Assembly: GCF_004379255.2 (NCBI RefSeq)
Contig: NC_056034.1
Coordinates: 35,095,262-35,159,261 of the forward strand
Length of the DNA: 64,000 nucleotides
DNA from: Salvia splendens
Lineage: Eukaryota > Streptophyta > Magnoliopsida > Lamiales > Lamiaceae
Direction of reading: 5' to 3'
A program made the position numbers and the translations under genes. Positions 48,345 through 59,433 of this stretch are shown here, piece by piece. Within the stretch, counting starts at the first letter, position 1, and each line of letters opens with the position of its first letter. The notes under the pieces were generated by a model. The model was not told the origin of the DNA and did not search any database. It saw nothing but the letters and a program-made list of their open reading frames with translations.

Positions 48345-49370
48345 GAAATAGTGGCATGCATGCGCATATAAACCAAAGGAATTTCTATAAGGTTTTGGGA
48401 AAAAAGAAGTTTTTGGAAAAACAAAACTCGGAGACGTACACTCAATTGATTCTATTTAGATGTATAAAATGGATGAACGGCGCTGATTAAATGCTTCTTC
48501 TCCTCTAATTTCATGCAGTCTCCATAATGTTATCCCCTCCAATAAATTAATGCTATATTTTGTAAATAGTTCTTCATCTTGTAATGTGGTCTTGTATATA
48601 CTATTAGTTAAAAAAATTACTCTATTTTGTGACAAATATGGATTCATTTTCTATTGAATAGCATAATGTCATACATGTCATGCATTGTAATGTGGTCTTG
48701 TATATTCTTGCATGTCATGAGATATATTGAATTCCAAAATAAATTAATGCTATATTCCTACTCTATTCTTGAATATTAACTGCTCGTCCTCATGCATGTC
48801 ATGGTTTAAATAACATGTAATTATTCTAGGTAGGAATAGTGAATAGACTAGTGATTGTGATCAGTTAAGGTATATATATGCAGCATGTGTGTGAGAATAC
48901 TGAATGATGAGTTGAGGGTGTAAAGAGCATATGTATGAGATATATTGAATGCCATCAAACCGAACCCGTTCAATAACCACAACTTTCTTTGTTAGAGTTA
49001 GTATATTGTAAAGCAAGTTTCATCGACCATAACTGTTTGATGTCCGAAAACACTCAAAAAATGACGAGGACGAGCAGTTAATATACAAGAATAAACGAAA
49101 GAAAACACCTGAGAAAACACCAAACATAAATAGTACTAAGAATCTTGCAATTCTAACAAAACACAGCTGTTGTTTCTAAGGTCACAATGAATGAATGCCA
49201 TGAGGGGATTTCCCATTTAAAAATACATTCTTATCTATTGCACTTTCACGTCCGGAGGTTAAAAGGAGAAGTGTGGACGAGCGATTGTTGTGTTCTCTAG
49301 AGCTGGTATAGATAGACCCACATAAACTCAAAGCTGAACTTAACTAGCACAAAATTGGCTGTCAGGCTAC
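48345..49370. other. Intergenic and 3' UTR of GrpE, with an inverted repeat
   Basis: No gene. The inverted repeat at 48768..49095 is listed separately. 'catgcatgtcat'-like words recur between 48660 and 48800. The 3' UTR of the minus-strand GrpE gene presumably covers about 49150..49370. Confidence 0.55.
48768..49095. repeat. Inverted repeat of about 28 bp around a 270-bp loop
   Basis: ATTAACTGCTCGTCCTC at about 48776 recurs inverted as GAGGACGAGCAGTTAAT at about 49067. The match extends outward (TTCTTGAATATT and its partner AATATACAAGAA). It could be the ends of an undescribed MITE or a foldback sequence. Confidence 0.6.
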
Positions 49371-51691
49371 TTATCCCTCAGTTGGAGTGGTTTCAGAGCT
49401 GCCCTCTTCACTGGTTTCACTTTCTCCTGCATTTTCCTCAGATTGTTCTTCAGTATTGCCTTTTGCAGGTCCAGGACCGGCTGATACCTTCACCATTGAG
49501 GGTCTCAAAAGTCTCTCACCAAGTTGAAACCCCTTCCTGAATTCTTCAATAACAACACCTTCTTCATATTCTGCTGAATCTTCGCGCATTATAGCTTCGT
49601 GCAGCTTTTGGAAAGAGAAATTTAGTCAGAAATATATTATGGAAGAGAATCCATAATTTAAGTAAAAGAAGAAAAACAAAGCCAATTTCAGCTCGATTTC
49701 ACTGCAGATAATATGAGCCTGGTTCACACAATGTGGATTAAGTGAGTGATCTTCAAGGAAAAATTCCACAATATAGAAAGGATATTTAAAAGTAGAAGCA
49801 TCATCTAGTTATCATAACATTGATAAAATGGGTCGCACAGGGAGAGACCACCGAAACATATCTCACGAGGAAAATCTATTGCAATATTTAAGATGCCATA
49901 CCATCTCTAGTCAACTAACTAAGTTGGCTCGACTCGATTGATACTTTGTTTAACCTAAAAGCGTATCCGGTTCTTCATAAAACCTGAACCAACTTTATAC
50001 AGCTTTTCAAAGAGTTCAGTTATAACTCGACTGAATTCTGAGCCAACTCGGGAGCTTTCCTGCATCGAGCCAATGGCCAGAGAATGATTGTAAATACAAG
50101 GCTGTTGAAACGACTCTGTGGTTAAAAAAACCTCGGCATTCTAAAGGGGCAACATCATTAAAACACTTACACAACTTGTTGTCATTGCAAAATTTCTCAA
50201 TGAGTGTTAATTATTAGCATAACAAGGCTGTCCACGCACCAATTAGAATTACTTCCTGATTTAGAAATACCGAAATAAATAGTAGGAACTCACCATCGGA
50301 TCAAATGGTTTCCCAACAGTCTCCACAGGAACAACACCCAGGGACACCAAAATCTCCACAAACTGCTTGTATATGCTCTGGTAACTATTGGTGATCTTTT
50401 CTTCTCCTTCAGTTTCCACTTTGATCTGAGCTTTAGCCCGCTCAAAATTATCCAGTACAGGTAACAAATTCTCTAAAACTTCTCCTCGTGCATTTGACAC
50501 CTGTGAAAGTCGGTCTCTCTCCGTCCGCTTACGGAAATTGTCAAAGTCGGCACTAATTCTAAGAACTCGATCCTTCTCGTACTGCAATTCTTCAGATAAA
50601 TTCGTCACCTTTCTCTCAAGATCAATTTTTTCTTCTTCAATGGATTTTAAGAAAGATTCTACTTCGGTAACTTTTGAATCATCATTATTTGCTAGAGCCT
50701 CCTTATATAAGTTTAAAGAAGCTATAACCAAAGAACTTGGTTCATCCGCAACTGCATCAGTAGTCTCACTAGAACCATCAACATTAGCAGTGCCATCAGT
50801 GTCCCCCTGCCCATCAAAATAGAACTAGTCAATCATTCCGTAGATGCAAATTATCTCAGGCTGCTGAAACATTTAAATCCTTCTAATTTTCACCACATAA
50901 ATTCATTTCAGAAATTCCTACCAAATCAAATGACTATTCCAGAAAAAGGCTTGGATTTTCAAACAGAAATCTAAAATCAACAGGATTTGCTGGGGAACAA
51001 GGCTCACTTATGTAAAAAATGATTACACATCATTAACCACATAAACAAATTATAGTTTAGTATATATTTTGTATAAATGCAGTTAATTATACTAAACTAT
51101 CTGAGTATTATTAGCCTGGATGTAATACAATTTTTTCCACCATTATCATACAAGAACAACATCAGTTACAAAATACAGCTTTGCACAAAAAATTTCTTCA
51201 AATAAAACAAGTTGCATCAATAACCCTATTATCTCCGGAGAAAACATCAAGTAATCAAAATTGAATAACAGGCGAGGCACACTAAATAAATAGCTCATCC
51301 ATAGCTAAAAATAGAAACCAAAATTAGAGATAAAACCGAAATCCAGAAGAAGATATTACGCAAAGAGAAAAACTACCTCAATTTGAGGCTCCGAATCAGA
51401 TCCTTGAGCCGGCTCTTTCTCTTGTGTCTCGGTTTCGGCCTCCGCGGTTTCTCCATTAGCAGCGCAGGTAGAGAATTTCTGAGCGGAGAGGCTGAGAAAT
51501 TTGATGCCAGTCCTCCTCTTGTGGTGTCTGGAGTGGTGAATACGACAGCGTATCAAAGGCAGTGAGAGCCTAGTGGATGTAAAGGAAATCTGAGGAGGTT
51601 TGACGGAGGAACCACCGGCGGCGGTACTGCAAAGATAGGCTGCGGGTGTACTGAAGGTTGGTGGCGTTTTTAACATTGCGGCGGTGGCCAT
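49371..51691 (-). CDS. CGE1: Plastid GrpE co-chaperone
   Basis: Nucleotide-exchange factor of stromal Hsp70 (DnaK); it works with DnaJ in protein folding and import. Exons on the minus strand: 51377..51691, 50294..50806 and 49371..49604, joining to 353 aa with GT-AG introns. Residues 1 to about 75 are Ser/Thr/Arg-rich with few acids, a transit peptide (MATAAMLKTPPTFSTPAAYL). An acidic linker follows, then a long coiled coil (EVESFLKSIEEEKIDLERKV to NLSEELQYEKDRVLRI), the GrpE signature ADFDNFRKRTERDR, LLPVLDNFERAKA, and the beta domain GVVPVETVGKPFDPM, LHEAIMREDSAEYEEG and RLLRPSMVKVS. It ends in an acidic Ser/Thr/Glu tail. Chloroplast (CGE) placement is more likely than mitochondrial, from the linker and tail. 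A Mutator-like element lies about 67 bp upstream of the ATG. Confidence 0.93.
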
Positions 51692-51848
51692 CGGAGACGG
51701 AGAGAGATAGAGAGGGAGTTGGTGAGGAGAGGATAATGGTTGGAGGAATGAAAGAGGATTGAATTTGGGGAAAATCGGGTTTGTGGGGGAGTTTACACTA
51801 AATATTACGTAAATGTACCCATTTTGTTATCTATTCCACAAATGGGAA

Positions 51849-52146
51849 AAACGCCAACCACATTGGCGTTTTTATTAGTAAATACGCCAACGTCATTGGC
51901 GTGTTTTAAGGTAAATACGCCAACGATGATGGCGTTTTATACTTGTGCCGTATTTTGGGTGTATGCTCTCGGATTGTAATTACGATTAAACACGCCAACT
52001 TGGTTGGCGTGTATAAATAAAAAAACGCATTTGTAAATGGCGTGTTTTCTTTGTTGAAACGCCGAACATATTGACGTTTTGTAAAAGACGCCAACCGGAG
52101 TGGCGTATTTACTTAATCATGAAAAACGCCATTCTGAGTGGCGTGT
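51849..52146. repeat. Left subterminal array of palindromic units in the MULE
   Basis: Eight imperfect palindromes of about 20-25 bp, roughly 35-45 bp apart with one wider gap around 51940-51990. Examples are AAACGCCAACCACATTGGCG, ACGCCAACGTCATTGGCGT and ACACGCCAACTTGGTTGGCG. The arms ACGCCAA/TTGGCGT are conserved and the 4-6 central bases vary. It lies between the TIR and the presumed promoter of the PMD gene. Confidence 0.9.
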
Positions 52147-52839
52147 TTAATCAGACTGATATACCAGGCGTTCCTCCCCCAAATCGCGAAAACCTCACAA
52201 CACACAGCCTTCGCGATTTCTCCAGCTGCGCGCCTTCTCTCCGTGATTTCGGCCTACATTCATCAATCGGTGCTATTCTCCCCCAAATTCATCTATTTTA
52301 TTCGGTTAGTATGCTTACCTTTTACATAATTATAGTAATTGGTGGATAGCTAGGGTTTGTAATGGGTTGTGAATTGAGTAGAAATATTATGCATTTTGGA
52401 TTGGTTGAATGATATTATTGTTGATTATTATGTTGGATTGTGTTGGGTTTAAGTTAATTTGTGTATAAATTTGATTATAAGCCTAAACCCTAGGGTTTTT
52501 ATAGCTAAAAAATTGGGCAAATTGTTTTGATTTATGTGGGTTTTGGTTGATTAGTTTAGATTGTTAAATTTGTTTAGGTTAGGCAAAATTGAAATTGGTA
52601 GGTTGGGCGAATTGTTAATTGAAATTGTTAATTTTGTGTAGGTGAATTGGTTTATGATTTTGAATGTGCAATGTTGTGTAACTTGCTTATTTGATGTTGG
52701 TGTTCAATTTTGTGATATTGGATTAAATTGTATCTAATTATTGAAATGGTTTATGGTTGGTTATTGTTGAATTTGGTTTATGAAATTGGATTAAATGTTA
52801 TGGTTGGTTATTGTTGAATTTGAATTATGTAGGTAAATT

Positions 52840-54967
52840 ATGGCATCATCTTCAACCTCTCGTCGTCGGCTTGCATGTGGTCCTGCGGATCCATCTGTAT
52901 TATATTTTCAGAGACAACACGTCTCTAACAACATATGGGCAGGAGTTCCATCCGAAGATGTACGCTGCCGACGATTTGAAGGAAAAATTTGGGATGTTCC
53001 CATCCAGCAACATGTCTTGACAATAGTGGACCAGATGGGGTTTGGGGGTATGTTAAGGTGTGGTAAACCAAAAGAAATTGACCACCATCTTATCACAGCT
53101 CTGATTGAACGTTGGAGGCCAGAGACTCACACGTTTCACTTTCCAGTCGGTGAAGCGACTGTGACACTGGAAGACGTGGAGGTCTTATGGGGCCTGAAAG
53201 TTGATGGAGAGGCTCTGACAACTTACATCCCCCCGACGGACGCGGGATATTGGACGGACAGGTGTATGGATTTTCTAGGATTCATACCGGAAGCATCCGA
53301 GTTGAAGGAAATGGCTTTTAAGCAGACGAGCTTATCGCGCCAATTGAGGATTGAGCTGTCTAATGACCACGAACACTACATATATGCTCAGCGGGCTCGT
53401 ATCTATTGTCTGCTATTACTTGGTGGTCTGATGATCCCCAACGCCACCGGAAATAAAATTCCGTTCTTCTACCTACACTTTTTCATGGATATAGAACGGT
53501 GTTCTACATATAGCTGGGGTGGGGCGACGCTTGCTTGCTTGTACCACAATTTGTGTGAAGCGGCCGTTGGTCAGAGGACGGATGTAGGGGGAGCCTTAAC
53601 TCTATTACAACTTTGGGCTTGGGAGAGAATCCCAAATATTAGACCGAGGATGCTAGATCCCGTGCATACAGACTATCTACCATGTGCAAGCGCGTAAGTT
53701 GTTCATTAATTGCGTTTTTAAACTTAATGTTCATCAATTTTCGTGTTCTTCGCTCATAATTTAAATTTTTTAGATGGAATGGCCCGGCGTCATATGTAAA
53801 AGCACCCGGACATTGTGTTGAAAATTTCCGAGATCAGTTCTCCATGATGCATCCTAATCAGGTACTTCATATATTTATAAAATGTTTTTGGTTTTTTGTT
53901 TTTTGTTTTTATGGAAATTATTTTGAAAAATTTGTATCACATGTAGTTTATTTGGAGGCCTTATCTCCACCGGGAGTTGCCGGAAAGTTGTGATGCCGGT
54001 CGTCCTATATGGATGTCGATCACAACGCTTATTTGTTGGAATCTGGCTGAGCCACACCTGCCACACCGAGTGTTGCGCCAATTCGGGATTGTCCAACCGT
54101 ATATCCCGGATCTCCCCCGGTTCGACGGTTCTGATTTTTTGAAACAGGATCGCCGTGGAAAAGCTGGTCGGAATTGGGTTCAATGGCACGCCAATTATAT
54201 ACAGGAGTGGGACAACAGACACTTTACGATATGGACTGATCTGGAGGACAGTACTGAGCCTGTTGCAACGGAAGAATATATGAATTGGTTTCGCCAGATC
54301 ACTGTGGTGTATTTAACCAAACCCGGCGTGCATGCTGAAGAGGGATTCCACGAAACCGCATCTTCTCATAACTTTACGGTACATTATTCATACTTAACTA
54401 AACCCTGATTACTTATTCAAATTCATATTATGATATGTACTTAACTTTGAAAAATTGTAGGTGGAGACGCTTCACAAAATACGTCACTATCTAAGTGGTC
54501 GAGCTGCGACAGGACATTTCTGTCCGGATATGGAAACCATTTCGAGGATGGTTGAAGAAGGACTGCAGATATCCGGGGAGCCTCAGCTGATGGACTACCC
54601 TCCTTCGCAGCGCTCTGCAATGGACGTGGACGTACCCATAAGGCAAAAGGCAAAACGACGAACCAAGCAGAAAACCGTCCGCGGAGAGTCGTCATCTCAG
54701 TTCGTACACGACTCCGATGACGATTTTGAGGACCCACCTCCACCGAGCTCTGCACTTCGAGGCCGTCATTCTATTAGCCATACCGGTGGTACCGGAGAAG
54801 ATATTGGCCTCAGTGATGTCCCCGCTTCTCCACCGCGGTCGTCTGTGCAGGAGGATCTTGAGAACGCTGTTGTTCAAGATACTCCTCCCTCAAGGATCCC
54901 TAGATCTACATCTACTATTGGGAAGGGGATACGGCGTCTGTTTATGCGGAAACGTCGTGACGATTGA
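52840..54967 (+). CDS. Plant mobile domain (PMD) protein of the MULE
   Basis: Aminotransferase-like PMD protein of the MAIN/MAIL1 type, a domain shared by plant nuclear proteins and transposable elements. Exons are 52840..53693, 53774..53861, 53947..54378 and 54461..54967, giving 626 aa. Hallmarks: DHHLITALIERWRPETHTFH, PVGEATVTLEDVEVLWGLKV, GALTLLQLWAWERIP, RWNGP-like AWNGPASYVK, FIWRPYLHRELPE, VLRQFGIVQ. Residues after about 540 are a separate tail: DDFEDPPPPSSALRGRHS, SHTGGTGEDIGLSDV, ENAVVQDTPPSR, and the basic end GKGIRRLFMRKRRDD. That tail matches the transposase C-terminus. A leader intron probably runs 52305..52832. No lesions. The role in transposition is unknown; the sequence suggests a nuclear accessory protein. 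Confidence 0.9.
54716..54967 (+). repeat. PMD copy of the shared C-terminal module
   Basis: Coding DNA for the last 83 or so residues of the PMD protein. It is homologous to 55837..56103 on the opposite strand, which encodes the end of the transposase. Conserved words: RGRHS(I/V)SHTGGTGE, IGLSDVP, SPPRSSV, DLEN, VV, TPPSR, IGKGIR and RKRRD. Confidence 0.9.
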
Positions 54968-55122
54968 ACTAATTTGAACTCTTGATATTACTGTAATTTG
55001 ATATTGATGTTTTTTCATTTGATTTGAACTCATTGATTTTAAGTCTTTATGATTAAGTATTTGGATGTCTGAATTATTATTTCCTAGTAGAAATGAAAAT
55101 GAAAACAGGCAAATAAAGAGAT

Positions 55123-55712
55123 ATTGGCGTTTTTGTGAATGTAAGTCTTTGTGAAAAACGCCAATGCTATTGGCGTTTTTAAGTTAGTTTATATTTTTGC
55201 CCGTTTTGTCTACGACGAATGCGGACATTCTGAACAAACACGCCATTCCCGTTGGCGTTTTTAATAAGACGCCATTCCCGTTGGCGTGTTATTTAAAAAC
55301 GCCATTCCCGTTGGCGTTTTTAAGTTAGTTTATATTTTGCCCGTTTTGTCTACGACGAATGCGGACATTCCCGAGGTGCCGAGCAGGGGGCCGAGGTGCC
55401 GAGCAGGCGGCCGAGGTGCCGAGCAGGCGGCCGAGATGCCGAGCAGGCGGCTGAGGCGTTTTTAATAAGACGCCATTGCCGTTGGCGTGTTATTTAAAAA
55501 CGCCAACGCCATTGGCGTTTTTAAGTTAGTTTTTTCGTTGCTCGTTTTTTCTACGCCGAAAGCGGACATTCTGAACAAACACGCCAGTCCCGTTGGCGTG
55601 TTTCAGTAATAACACGCCATTCACGTTGGCGTTTTAAAGTGAAAAGACGCCAATTAAGTAGGCGTCTCTTCAAACACGCCACTCACATCGGCGTGTCCTA
55701 TAAAAAAACGCT
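55123..55712. repeat. Central palindrome array between the convergent MULE genes
   Basis: About ten palindromic units such as ACGCCAATGCTATTGGCGT and ACGCCATTCCCGTTGGCGT, embedded in a larger unit that repeats the words 'gttagtttatattttt', 'gcccgttttgtctacgacg' and 'aatgcggacattc' (copies near 55183, 55324 and 55524). It lies downstream of both stop codons, so transcripts of both genes may end in it. Unit arms alternate between AAAACGCC..GGCGTTTT and ACACGCC..GGCGTGT. Confidence 0.9.
55371..55455. repeat. Minisatellite of four 20-bp units in the central array
   Basis: GAGGTGCCGAGCAGGCGGCC is repeated about four times with one or two substitutions (gagcaggggg, gagatgccg, cggctgaggcg). It is GC-rich and unlike the palindromic units around it. 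Confidence 0.9.
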
Positions 55713-55836
55713 CCCACAGCTAAGAGTTTTTAATCATTTCATCATTATTCAATATATAAGTACATACAAATATTACCCTATACATTAGTCCAAATCTTGC
55801 TAAATACAGAAATCCAATATTACACAATGCATACGT

Positions 55837-56103
55837 TCAATTGTCTCGCCTTTTCCGCGTAAAAAAGCTACGGATCCCCTTCCCGATTCTGGCGGTTGAG
55901 AGTCTAGACGGAGGAGTCTCTCGCACAACGACATTCTCTAAATCAACCCCAAAATATTCGTCTCGCACAGAAGACCGAGGTGGAGAATGTGGGACATCAC
56001 TGAGACCGATGTGTTCGCCTGTACCACCAGTGTGGCTGACAGAGTGACGACCTCGAACTGCAGATCTTGGTGGAGGTGGAGGCATAAAATCGTGATCGAC
56101 ATC
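55837..56103 (-). repeat. Transposase copy of the shared C-terminal module
   Basis: Encodes DHDFMPPPPPRSAVRGRHSV and then the same order of words as the end of the PMD protein. A partial extra copy of the Pro-rich start of the module lies just upstream (about 56104..56260), so the module has also been amplified within the transposase. Confidence 0.9.
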
Positions 56104-58905
56104 ATCAGTGTGACTGACAGAATGACGACCTCGAACTGCATATCTTGGTGGAGGTGGAGGCAAAGAATCGTCAGCGGCATCATCTATCAACTGATTATCC
56201 ATCCTTGGTGGAGGTGGATGCAAAAAATCGTTAGCGGCATCATCTACCAACTGAGTATCCATCCTTGAATGAGCATTCGGGCAGTTGCGCCTGTCGTGAC
56301 CTGGTTGACGGCAATGTTTACATCGGCGTCGGGCTCGTGGCTGGTCAGCTTCACGGACATCCATCTGATTAGGAATCCTAGTAGTACGGTATCGACCGCG
56401 ACTTTTAGGCATTAACTGAGCTCGTGAACATTGCAAAGTCCATTCAGGCACGGCCCAATAATCTTGGTGTCTGGGTGGATTGAACACCGTAGAATATTGG
56501 TGTACCCAAACACTTGTGCGGTATACGGGATCAACAAGCGACAGCATGTTGTCGTTTCTAAAACGCGCAACTGCCGCTGCATGTGAACATGGAAGTCTCC
56601 ACATCTGCCACTTTTGACATTTGCAGTGCGAGTCCAAGTACTTTACCTTCCACTTATTAGCGCCCTTTCCACCAATTCGACGCTTTGTTCGAACCACATA
56701 ATGCCCTGCAATTGTGTTGGGTGCTCTCACATTATGCAATTGACCTTTTGCATCATTTTTGCACACCTTTTCATGCGCCCACGGGGTAAGTGGTGTGGCA
56801 CACTGTGTTGATGCAATTGACCGGTCATTGAACCATTCTATTGTCCTCCAGAATATCATATCAATGCAAGCTTTAATTGGGAGTTGTCTTGCGCCTCTCA
56901 ACACATTGTTGTAAGATTCCACCATATTAGTGGAAACCTCACCCCATCTTTTGTGTTTGTCATACGCCAGATTCCATTTTTCTAACTCCACGGCATCAAG
57001 GTACTGCAAAGCCTCGTTGTTGACGTTTCGAAGTAAACGACGTCTGATCTTAAACTTGCGCTTCTTGGTAGCAATACCAATTTTCCAAACAAGTCTTTTG
57101 ACCATGATACCTTTGTGATTCTGCAAAACATTCTTTCTAACATGTACCAAGCAAAATCTGTGATGACCCACATTGGGTTCTTCTTTCCATATGGGAGAAT
57201 TCATTGCATCTATGATTCCCACATGCCTATCAGATATGACACATATTTCATGCTTTGCTACATGAAGTCTAATGCGTTCCATAAACCAATTCCAACTTTC
57301 TTTGGTTTCCTCATCAACAATGGCATATGCAACAGGCAAACATTTCTTATTAGCATCAAATCCAACGGCAATAAGAATTTTACCTCGACATCGTCCACGT
57401 AGATGAGTTCCATCAACCGTTAAAACTGGTTTGCATAGTTGAAAAGCCTCCACAGCTGGTCCAAAAGCCCAGAATACGTACTTGAATACCTTGTTCATAC
57501 CATTGCTTAATATGTCATCGTGCATCCATTCCACAATTGTGCCAGGATTTTGTCTTTGCACTTCATTCAAATAAGCTGGTAAAACTTTGAACGACCACTC
57601 CCATCCACCGTATACAAGCTCAATCGCTGTCCTCCGAGCATACCATGCTTTCTTGTAACTAACTTTGACATGAAATCTATTTTCAATATCCGCCACAATT
57701 GCTTTTACCTTGTAGCAAGGATCGTTTTCTATCTGATGGCGAACACTCAACGCTATCATACCCGACGAAAGATTAGCGTGACCATTATAGTTACGATCCC
57801 CCATGCAAGTATGAGCAGTGCTGAACACTCTAATTTGCCAGTGTTCATCATGCTTCCTCAGTGTTGCTCGGCACTCCCACAAACATGGCGGTAAGGACTT
57901 ATCTTTCGGATTTCCCTGTGGCCACTTACAAACTGCATGCCATCTCTTTCCTTTACTTTCAACAACTGTATATTGTCGGATTTTTTCCAAATGCCAATGA
58001 GTCACAGCTGCCTTCAATTCCAACTTCGTTCTAAATTTAGTATGCAAACCGACATTGGTAGGATCCTTTTCACTCCAATAATGCACACTGGGATCATCAC
58101 GCTCAAAGTTTTTGGGATCAAAACTATCATATGGACCTGGTAAGGTGCGAAAGTAGTTGATTCCAGGCTGTGGGAACTGTGGAACTACTCTTCCTCCAAC
58201 TGCCCTTCCACCAACTGATGTTTCTCCAACTGCTGTTTCTCCAAGTGGAATGGATGGTCTTGAATCAACAAATTGTTCATCATCCGACGGATCACCATCT
58301 GAGTCTGTACTAACCGTGTCGGAATCTTCAGAATTATAAGGTGATTGTGGATCAAGAAAGTCGGCTTTATCAGGACCTATTATGTCCTCCACCACATCAC
58401 AATTGTCACGATCCCCTAAATGCACGCCTCCAGCTTCAAAATCTTGTGTTGCAGCTAAATATGGTTCTTCGGCTCTCGTAGACGTACCAACATCAAAATC
58501 TTGTGTTGCAGCAAAATATGGTTCTTGGGCTCTCGTTGACGTACCAGCATCATAACTTATGACATGATGACTATGATGTTGAGTAATTGCCGAATACTCA
58601 ACATATAATTCAATTACACCTCCAATAACCATACTCTCACTAAACATTAGTTGCATGCATACTTCTTCTAGTTGAACACCTATAAACGTGACTCCGGATC
58701 CAAAGCATATAGTACGTTTCCATATTATTTGAATATTGTTTTCATATATGCTTATCCCCATCCTTTCACAAATTTTTTCCACAAGGTCATCGTACGAAAT
58801 TGTTTCATCCAACATAATGAATCCTTTAGCAAAAGGAGGATCATACGAAATAACTGCTCCGAGAATTATCTTTCCACCCCAATATAAATTGACACACCAC
58901 GTCAT
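55837..58905 (-). CDS. MuDR/MURA-type transposase of the MULE
   Basis: DDE transposase of the Mutator superfamily, 1,022 aa from the ATG at 58905 (MTWCVNLYWGGKIILG). A splice acceptor TTATTGCAG lies just upstream, so the open frame before it is probably leader intron. Approximate residues: 1-110 MuDR N-terminal PB1-like domain; 120-250 Asp/Ser/Thr-rich linker with a duplicated GTSTRA(Q/E)EPY segment; 280-400 the plant MuDR DNA-binding region; 495-600 the catalytic core with VLTVDGTHLRG (first Asp) and VISDRHVGIIDAM (second Asp); NMVESYNN near 660 probably holds the Glu; 761-775 a SWIM zinc finger (CKCQKWQMWRLPCSH); 862-876 a CCHC knuckle (CKHCRQPGHDRRNC); then a partly repeated Pro-rich tail ending GKGIRSFFTRKRRDN. 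Complete and undamaged. Confidence 0.93.
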   Translation of the reverse strand: MTWCVNLYWGGKIILGAVISYDPPFAKGFIMLDETISYDDLVEKICERMGISIYENNIQIIWKRTICFGSGVTFIGVQLEEVCMQLMFSESMVIGGVIELYVEYSAITQHHSHHVISYDAGTSTRAQEPYFAATQDFDVGTSTRAEEPYLAATQDFEAGGVHLGDRDNCDVVEDIIGPDKADFLDPQSPYNSEDSDTVSTDSDGDPSDDEQFVDSRPSIPLGETAVGETSVGGRAVGGRVVPQFPQPGINYFRTLPGPYDSFDPKNFERDDPSVHYWSEKDPTNVGLHTKFRTKLELKAAVTHWHLEKIRQYTVVESKGKRWHAVCKWPQGNPKDKSLPPCLWECRATLRKHDEHWQIRVFSTAHTCMGDRNYNGHANLSSGMIALSVRHQIENDPCYKVKAIVADIENRFHVKVSYKKAWYARRTAIELVYGGWEWSFKVLPAYLNEVQRQNPGTIVEWMHDDILSNGMNKVFKYVFWAFGPAVEAFQLCKPVLTVDGTHLRGRCRGKILIAVGFDANKKCLPVAYAIVDEETKESWNWFMERIRLHVAKHEICVISDRHVGIIDAMNSPIWKEEPNVGHHRFCLVHVRKNVLQNHKGIMVKRLVWKIGIATKKRKFKIRRRLLRNVNNEALQYLDAVELEKWNLAYDKHKRWGEVSTNMVESYNNVLRGARQLPIKACIDMIFWRTIEWFNDRSIASTQCATPLTPWAHEKVCKNDAKGQLHNVRAPNTIAGHYVVRTKRRIGGKGANKWKVKYLDSHCKCQKWQMWRLPCSHAAAVARFRNDNMLSLVDPVYRTSVWVHQYSTVFNPPRHQDYWAVPEWTLQCSRAQLMPKSRGRYRTTRIPNQMDVREADQPRARRRCKHCRQPGHDRRNCPNAHSRMDTQLVDDAANDFLHPPPPRMDNQLIDDAADDSLPPPPPRYAVRGRHSVSHTDDVDHDFMPPPPPRSAVRGRHSVSHTGGTGEHIGLSDVPHSPPRSSVRDEYFGVDLENVVVRETPPSRLSTARIGKGIRSFFTRKRRDN

Positions 58906-59433
58906 ACTATCTGCAATAATGTAAAACACAAATAAATATGTATTATTTTTACATTCATCATTATGTAGAGTCAGCCAAAAAATTGACAAAATAATTCTAT
59001 TAAATACACTACAATATGTATTATCATAACAATCCATAAAATATACTATAACATATAATAACATAACAATTGGTCAAAATATTTCCATTAAAATATATAC
59101 TATCATAATAATCCATCAAAATATTAGTGTACCCATAATAATTGGTCAAACTATTATATTAATTACACTACAATATATATTATCACAACAATCAATCAAA
59201 TATTGGAAGACTAATGTTTAGAAGAATGAGTCTAAAATTTGATATACTAACCGATTAGAAGGACTAATGGTTGAAAGAATTAGCCAAATTCAAAATATCC
59301 ACGCTTAAATCCACCACCGGGTCGACCCGAGCGAAAGGTTTTTATGCGTTTGGGAAGGGTTTTCGCGTTTTGGGGAGGGAAAGTGTTTAGGGTCGCGATG
59401 TTGGGGGAGATCTGATAAGGATATGGTTCAACA

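Noticed and set aside
51849..52146. CRISPR-like array of regularly spaced palindromic repeats
   Set aside because: The host is a plant, the repeats have variable centres with fixed arms, the spacing is irregular, there are no cas genes, and all copies lie inside a Mutator-like element.
54441..54755. Minus-strand open frame opposite the last PMD exon
   Set aside because: Antisense of well-supported coding sequence, no family resemblance.
58906..59064. 53-residue upstream extension of the MULE transposase
   Set aside because: AT-rich translation upstream of a good splice acceptor (TTATTGCAG); the family N-terminus begins with the MTWCVNLYWGG segment.
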